Shown in pieces: positions 21,974 through 25,436 of a DNA stretch of 25,436 nt. The stretch's first letter is position 1. Each line of letters begins with the position of its first letter. The translations under genes and the position numbers were made by a program. The notes beneath the pieces are model-generated. The model did no database searches, was not told the DNA's origin, and saw only the letters and a list, made by a program, of their open reading frames with translations. The DNA is from Candidatus Martarchaeota archaeon. Lineage in GTDB: Archaea > Micrarchaeota > Micrarchaeia > Micrarchaeales > Micrarchaeaceae. Location: NCBI GenBank assembly GCA_023474155.1, contig JAMCYJ010000003.1:1-25436 (forward strand). Direction: 5' to 3'.

Positions 21974-24292
21974 CTATGCCTCGCTTGTCAATTGAGTCGG
22001 CATATTATTATCCTTATCCCTTTCTAAAATATAAATATTTGCAGAATCTATCTGCTTAAGCGCCTCGTCATGGGTTATGATAAAAATCTGCTCTATTATG
22101 CCTGGCAGTGTCGTTCCCAGCGCCTGCATGAAGCTTTTGATTCCATTTGCATCAAGATTGTGCGTAGGCTCGTCCAGCACTATCATTTTAAGGTTAGGCA
22201 CAAGTATCATTGACAGCGCTATGCGCAATGCAAGCGACGACATAGATTTTTCCCCGCCGCTGGCAATGCTGTCTATCTGGATCCAGTTTTCATCCGCGTC
22301 ATTTATTTTATGGTTTATCTCTATCGCATAGTCGTCTGCCTTTGGCACAAGCTTTATGCTGCTGTAGTTTTTGTACGGATAAAGTTCATTCCATATATCT
22401 ATCATTAATTTATTTACTGATAGAACCAGCCGGTCCCTCAGCTGCACCTGTATCTCTAAAAGCGCTTTTTTGAATTTGTTCAGGTTGCCAAGCATCTTCT
22501 TTTTTGCGTTTATCTGTTCCTGTATTAGCATGAAATCCGCGATTTCCTTTTCCTTGCCAGCAATTTGTTGCCTCAAATTTAGAATGTATTTCTGGTCGGC
22601 GTCAATCTTTTCCCTGAATCTTGCAATCTCAATCTTATGCTCGCCCAACTCGTTCTTCAGTTTATCCATCTTGCCTTCGTCAATGTCTATAGCAGCATAT
22701 TCTTTTTCAAGCGCGGCAAGATTTATTTTACCCCTCTCTATATGATTTGCCTTATCGTTTCTTTCCTGCGCTTTTTCAATTTTTTTCTCATTCTCCCTAA
22801 TTCTGGCGTCTGTTCCCTCTGCAAGCATTTCTATCCTTTTAATTCTATCCTCTCTTTCCTTTATTTCTATCTCAAGCGCGTTTCGCTGCCGTATTATTTC
22901 TTCTATATCCTTGTTAATATTTTTGTCTTCGGCAATCCGCTCTTTTATCGTTTTAATTTTTTTAATTTCATTTGCTGTTTTTTCAAGCCCCGCCATTCTT
23001 TCTCTCTCTTTTGCAATTGCTTCATCCGCGATTTTTGCCGTATCATTAAGCTCTTTAAGGAGGCGTTTTTTATTCACAATAAGGCCGAGCCTAAGATCCT
23101 CTTCCAATTCCCTATCGCATACAGGGCACTTTCCATGGTGCCCTTCAAGATTTTTTATTGATTTTTGCACTTCTTCAATCGATGCCATGCCGCGCGCATG
23201 TTCCTCTTTTAGCTTGTCGATGGCCGTCTTGCTCTGTTCAAGCGCCTCTGCTATTTTATTCTCATTATAAGATTCAAGCTTACTTGAAATGTCGCGCATT
23301 TCATTTTTCTGCTTTTCAATCGCGGATATCATGCTTTTGATTTCGCCTATTTTTCTGTTGTTGTCGTCTTTATCCTTCCTTTCCTGCGTTAATTCATTAC
23401 TGTATTTTTTCTTTTCGCTTTTATCCGCTTCATTCGCTTTCTTTACTTCATTCTCATCAAAGTCTATCGCCATTTTGCTGATCTGCTCAGCAAGCGTATT
23501 TATCTCTGCCTTGCCTTTGATGATTTTTTCCCTGAGCTGTTTTTTCCGCTCATGCTCTGCCTTTAACCGTTCATATTCCCCTTCCTTGCCGCGCAATTTC
23601 TGGGTTTCTGACTTTATCTTTTCGTCAAAATCCTTTTTTTCCGCCTCGTTTTTCCCGAGCTCTTTTTTTGACGACTCCAGAGATTCTTTAATCTGCGCGA
23701 TATCCCTTTGCCCAATATCCTTTTCCTGCTGTGTTATATCGCTTTTTATACTGTTTATCAGGCTTGTGGCGTTGCTTTCGGCAACCGAAAACTGGTCAAG
23801 GCCGAGCATTTCATCAATCTGCTTTTTGCGGTCCCCCTTTACGAGTTCGAGGAAATAATTAAGCCTGTTCTGCTCGGAGTATATGGCCTTTGAAAACGCG
23901 TCGTAGTTTATTTTAAGCACATTCTCTATTTCCTCGCTGACTTTTGTTGTCTGCTCCTGTACTGCAGCCTTGTTTTTTTCAAGCACTGCCTCTGTGCCCC
24001 CTGTTTCGTTTATTTTTCTTACAACCCTGTAAAGGTCTTTGTCGACCGAAAACAGCAGTTCGACACTGCAGCCTGTTTTTTGCCCAGAATTGTTTTTCAT
24101 TATAAGATCTGTAAGCTTTACTTTTCTTCTATTCAAGTCGGGGAATGTCCCAAAAAGGGCATACGAGATTGCATCTGTAACAGAGCTTTTTCCGGAGCCC
24201 ATTATTCCTACCAGTAGATTTACTCCCTTTGCAAATGAAAATTTTGAATTTTCATGCGTTTTCCAGTTTGTCAGATTTAGTTCGATAAGCAT
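21974..24292 (-). CDS. rad50: DNA double-strand break repair ATPase Rad50
   Basis: SMC-like ATPase that works with Mre11 in processing DNA ends. The 772 residues run: Walker A GIMGSGKSS (29-37), the Q-loop region YSEQNRL, a long charged coiled coil to about 385, zinc hook CPVC (C389, C392), the returning coiled coil, signature SGGEKSMSSLALR (678-690), Walker B MIVLDEPTHNLD (703-714) and ITHDEAL. The protein is shorter than many Rad50 proteins, mostly in the coiled coils. Mre11, HerA and NurA are not in this window. Start ATG 24292 lies 28 bases after the stop of the pilin-like gene. Confidence 0.94.
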   Translation of the reverse strand: MLIELNLTNWKTHENSKFSFAKGVNLLVGIMGSGKSSVTDAISYALFGTFPDLNRRKVKLTDLIMKNNSGQKTGCSVELLFSVDKDLYRVVRKINETGGTEAVLEKNKAAVQEQTTKVSEEIENVLKINYDAFSKAIYSEQNRLNYFLELVKGDRKKQIDEMLGLDQFSVAESNATSLINSIKSDITQQEKDIGQRDIAQIKESLESSKKELGKNEAEKKDFDEKIKSETQKLRGKEGEYERLKAEHERKKQLREKIIKGKAEINTLAEQISKMAIDFDENEVKKANEADKSEKKKYSNELTQERKDKDDNNRKIGEIKSMISAIEKQKNEMRDISSKLESYNENKIAEALEQSKTAIDKLKEEHARGMASIEEVQKSIKNLEGHHGKCPVCDRELEEDLRLGLIVNKKRLLKELNDTAKIADEAIAKERERMAGLEKTANEIKKIKTIKERIAEDKNINKDIEEIIRQRNALEIEIKEREDRIKRIEMLAEGTDARIRENEKKIEKAQERNDKANHIERGKINLAALEKEYAAIDIDEGKMDKLKNELGEHKIEIARFREKIDADQKYILNLRQQIAGKEKEIADFMLIQEQINAKKKMLGNLNKFKKALLEIQVQLRDRLVLSVNKLMIDIWNELYPYKNYSSIKLVPKADDYAIEINHKINDADENWIQIDSIASGGEKSMSSLALRIALSMILVPNLKMIVLDEPTHNLDANGIKSFMQALGTTLPGIIEQIFIITHDEALKQIDSANIYILERDKDNNMPTQLTSEA

Positions 24293-24320
24293 ATGCCCCG
24301 CCTGCGTTTTCAGCCAGTTT

Positions 24321-24842
24321 CTACTGCGTTTGCACTCTTACGTTTCCAAGTACTATGTAATTGCCGCTGCTGCTCGTGCACGTTCCTGAATTTAGATTTG
24401 AAATTGCATGCGCGCAATAATAGCCAGTGATATTTAATACGCCTAAGTTTATCGTTCCTGTTCGTTCTATTGAATTGAATGAGGCCGTGCACAGTGTTTT
24501 GTTCCCTTGCCTCAATGTCGTATTCGTGCAGGATCCAGTAAAGCTTTGCGTCCCTGAAACCACTGCATTAAAGCGGGATATGTTTATTACCCCGACTTGA
24601 GTATCGCTAAGCAGCACTTTTAGCTCTGATCCTGTAGCTACGTGGCCTGCTGAATAAACAGTATTAAATACTGCATCATAGCAGTAAAATCCGGAATAAA
24701 AGCTGCAGGTGCTAGATATAATGCTTTTTGGCGTGAACGCAAACACGAATAGAACACCAACCATTAATGCTATCAGTAGGAATGCCCATGAATACGTTGT
24801 TAGAAATTCCACAGCGCTCTGCGCGCCTAACGCCCCGTGCAT
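24321..24842 (-). CDS. Pilin-like secreted protein with class III signal peptide
   Basis: Probable archaeal type IV pilin-like surface protein. The short N-terminus MHGALGA is followed by QSAVEFLTTYSWAFLLIAL, a prepilin-type sequence with cleavage expected before Q8 and Glu at +5, then a hydrophobic helix to about residue 36. The exported part has six cysteines (46, 54, 105, 118, 143, 155), allowing three disulfides, and several N-x-S/T sequons (about 87, 107, 114 and 137). The end is beta-rich with Gly/Ser/Thr. A TATA element 20-31 bases before the ATG, with no ribosome site, implies a leaderless mRNA. Rad50 follows on the same strand. Confidence 0.85.
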   Translation of the reverse strand: MHGALGAQSAVEFLTTYSWAFLLIALMVGVLFVFAFTPKSIISSTCSFYSGFYCYDAVFNTVYSAGHVATGSELKVLLSDTQVGVINISRFNAVVSGTQSFTGSCTNTTLRQGNKTLCTASFNSIERTGTINLGVLNITGYYCAHAISNLNSGTCTSSSGNYIVLGNVRVQTQ

Positions 24843-24861
24843 ATTTATATTTTTATAAAAA

Positions 24862-24873
24862 GGTATATAAAAA
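24862..24873 (-). promoter_or_regulatory. TATA box of the pilin-like gene (leaderless)
   Basis: The minus strand reads TTTTTATATACC here. Its centre is about 26 bases upstream of the ATG at 24842, placing transcription start at the ATG itself. This is the clearest TATA box upstream of the pilin-Rad50-aIF5B series. Confidence 0.5.
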
Positions 24874-24947
24874 CTAATTTAATATCCTGTAAATTATTCT
24901 AATTTCAAGTCTGACCTAGATATTACCGGTCTAGTAATCATAAAACT

Positions 24948-25346
24948 TTACAAAGAATAACATAGCCAAGAGTTCTTTCCTAACTCTCTAAATCTAACTC
25001 TCTTGTAGAATTCTTGTGCTTCGTCAGTAGTAACAAAAACAACTTCCAAATTAGCATTTTTTTGCCACTCCAGTGCCTTCTTTACAAGAGCACTACCTAT
25101 ACCTCTGCCTCTTACATCATCACAAACAAAAAGTTCTTCGATATATCCTGCATTCGATCTCGCATAAGAAACAAATGTGGTAAATATAAATCCGATTATT
25201 TGATTATCATTCTTAGCAACAAATATTTGGCTTTTTAAACTAACTCCTTCAAATGCCTTGATTTCATTCACTTTATCTGGATAAAGCTTATAATACAATT
25301 CTGTTATCTTACTATAGTCTTTTATTTCTGCAATAGATATTTCCAT
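24948..25346 (-). CDS. GNAT-family N-acetyltransferase
   Basis: Acetyl-CoA-dependent acetyltransferase of unknown substrate. The 132 residues cover a complete GNAT fold: IIGFIFTTFV (beta 2-3), YIEELFVCDDVRGRGIGSAL with the acetyl-CoA pyrophosphate loop RGRGIG at about 79-84, and C-terminal AQEFYKRVRFRELG. Codon use is more AT-rich (many AGA, GGA, GTT and GCT) than that of the neighbouring genes, which suggests recent acquisition. TATATA at about 25380 (minus strand) and GGAATGGGAAT before the ATG could be its promoter and ribosome site. Nothing else recognisable lies between it and the window end. Confidence 0.88.
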   Translation of the reverse strand: MEISIAEIKDYSKITELYYKLYPDKVNEIKAFEGVSLKSQIFVAKNDNQIIGFIFTTFVSYARSNAGYIEELFVCDDVRGRGIGSALVKKALEWQKNANLEVVFVTTDEAQEFYKRVRFRELGKNSWLCYSL

Positions 25347-25436
25347 ATTCCCATTCCTATTCTACAAGTAAATGTTTAGTATATATCGGGCACTTTGGCA
25401 CGAAATTTGATGTTCCATAAATATGATAGTTCACTA

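Overview
This window reads as archaeal chromosome. It carries archaeal-type information genes (aIF2-alpha, eL42, TFE-alpha, Spt5, uL11, PCNA, GINS, Trm5, an e-CDKAL-type methylthiotransferase, aIF6, aIF5B, Rad50), an initiator tRNA with archaeal identity features, a tRNA-Thr with an intron in the anticodon loop and no encoded CCA, and a pilin-like protein with an archaeal class III signal peptide. The compact gene style and the form of the pilin and Rad50 proteins suggest a small-genome DPANN lineage, perhaps Micrarchaeota-like. That placement is an inference and no phylogeny was run. The code looks standard: TAA, TAG and TGA are all used as stops.

Layout. Bases 1-3498 are all minus strand: aIF2-alpha (cut by the window edge), eL42, a GINS subunit, an MFS transporter and initiator tRNA-Met. 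Bases 3500-6100 hold a GC-rich non-coding island, TFE-alpha with a long basic repeat-bearing N-terminus, a divergent orphan membrane protein, and an adenosine-specific kinase. Bases 6100-7601 form a plus-strand unit (small membrane protein, then HtpX) behind a TATA box flanked by an inverted repeat. Trm5 (minus) is convergent with it and divergent from Spt5-uL11 (plus). From 9758 to 12080, MscS, PCNA and a HAD hydrolase are on the minus strand. Intron-bearing tRNA-Thr is at 12142. From 12384 to 19080 an almost unbroken minus-strand run holds FNR-like reductase, ValRS, ThpR, a flippase and a tRNA methylthiotransferase. A 64-residue eight-cysteine zinc finger follows on the plus strand. Finally aIF6, aIF5B, Rad50, a pilin-like protein and a GNAT acetyltransferase lie on the minus strand.

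Themes. Translation initiation is well represented: aIF2-alpha, initiator tRNA, aIF5B and aIF6. tRNA maturation is represented by Trm5, the methylthiotransferase, ThpR and ValRS, and replication or repair by GINS, PCNA and Rad50. No mobile element, CRISPR array, rRNA or integrase was seen, and no gene-free stretch exceeds 300 bases.

The most interesting signals are a very regular start-site pattern (GAT or GGT exactly three bases before the start codon in 15 of 26 genes), the tandemly duplicated basic tail on TFE-alpha, the inverted repeat around the TATA box of the HtpX unit, the FYVE-like mini zinc finger, the 13-base tRNA-Thr intron, and two structured non-coding stretches.
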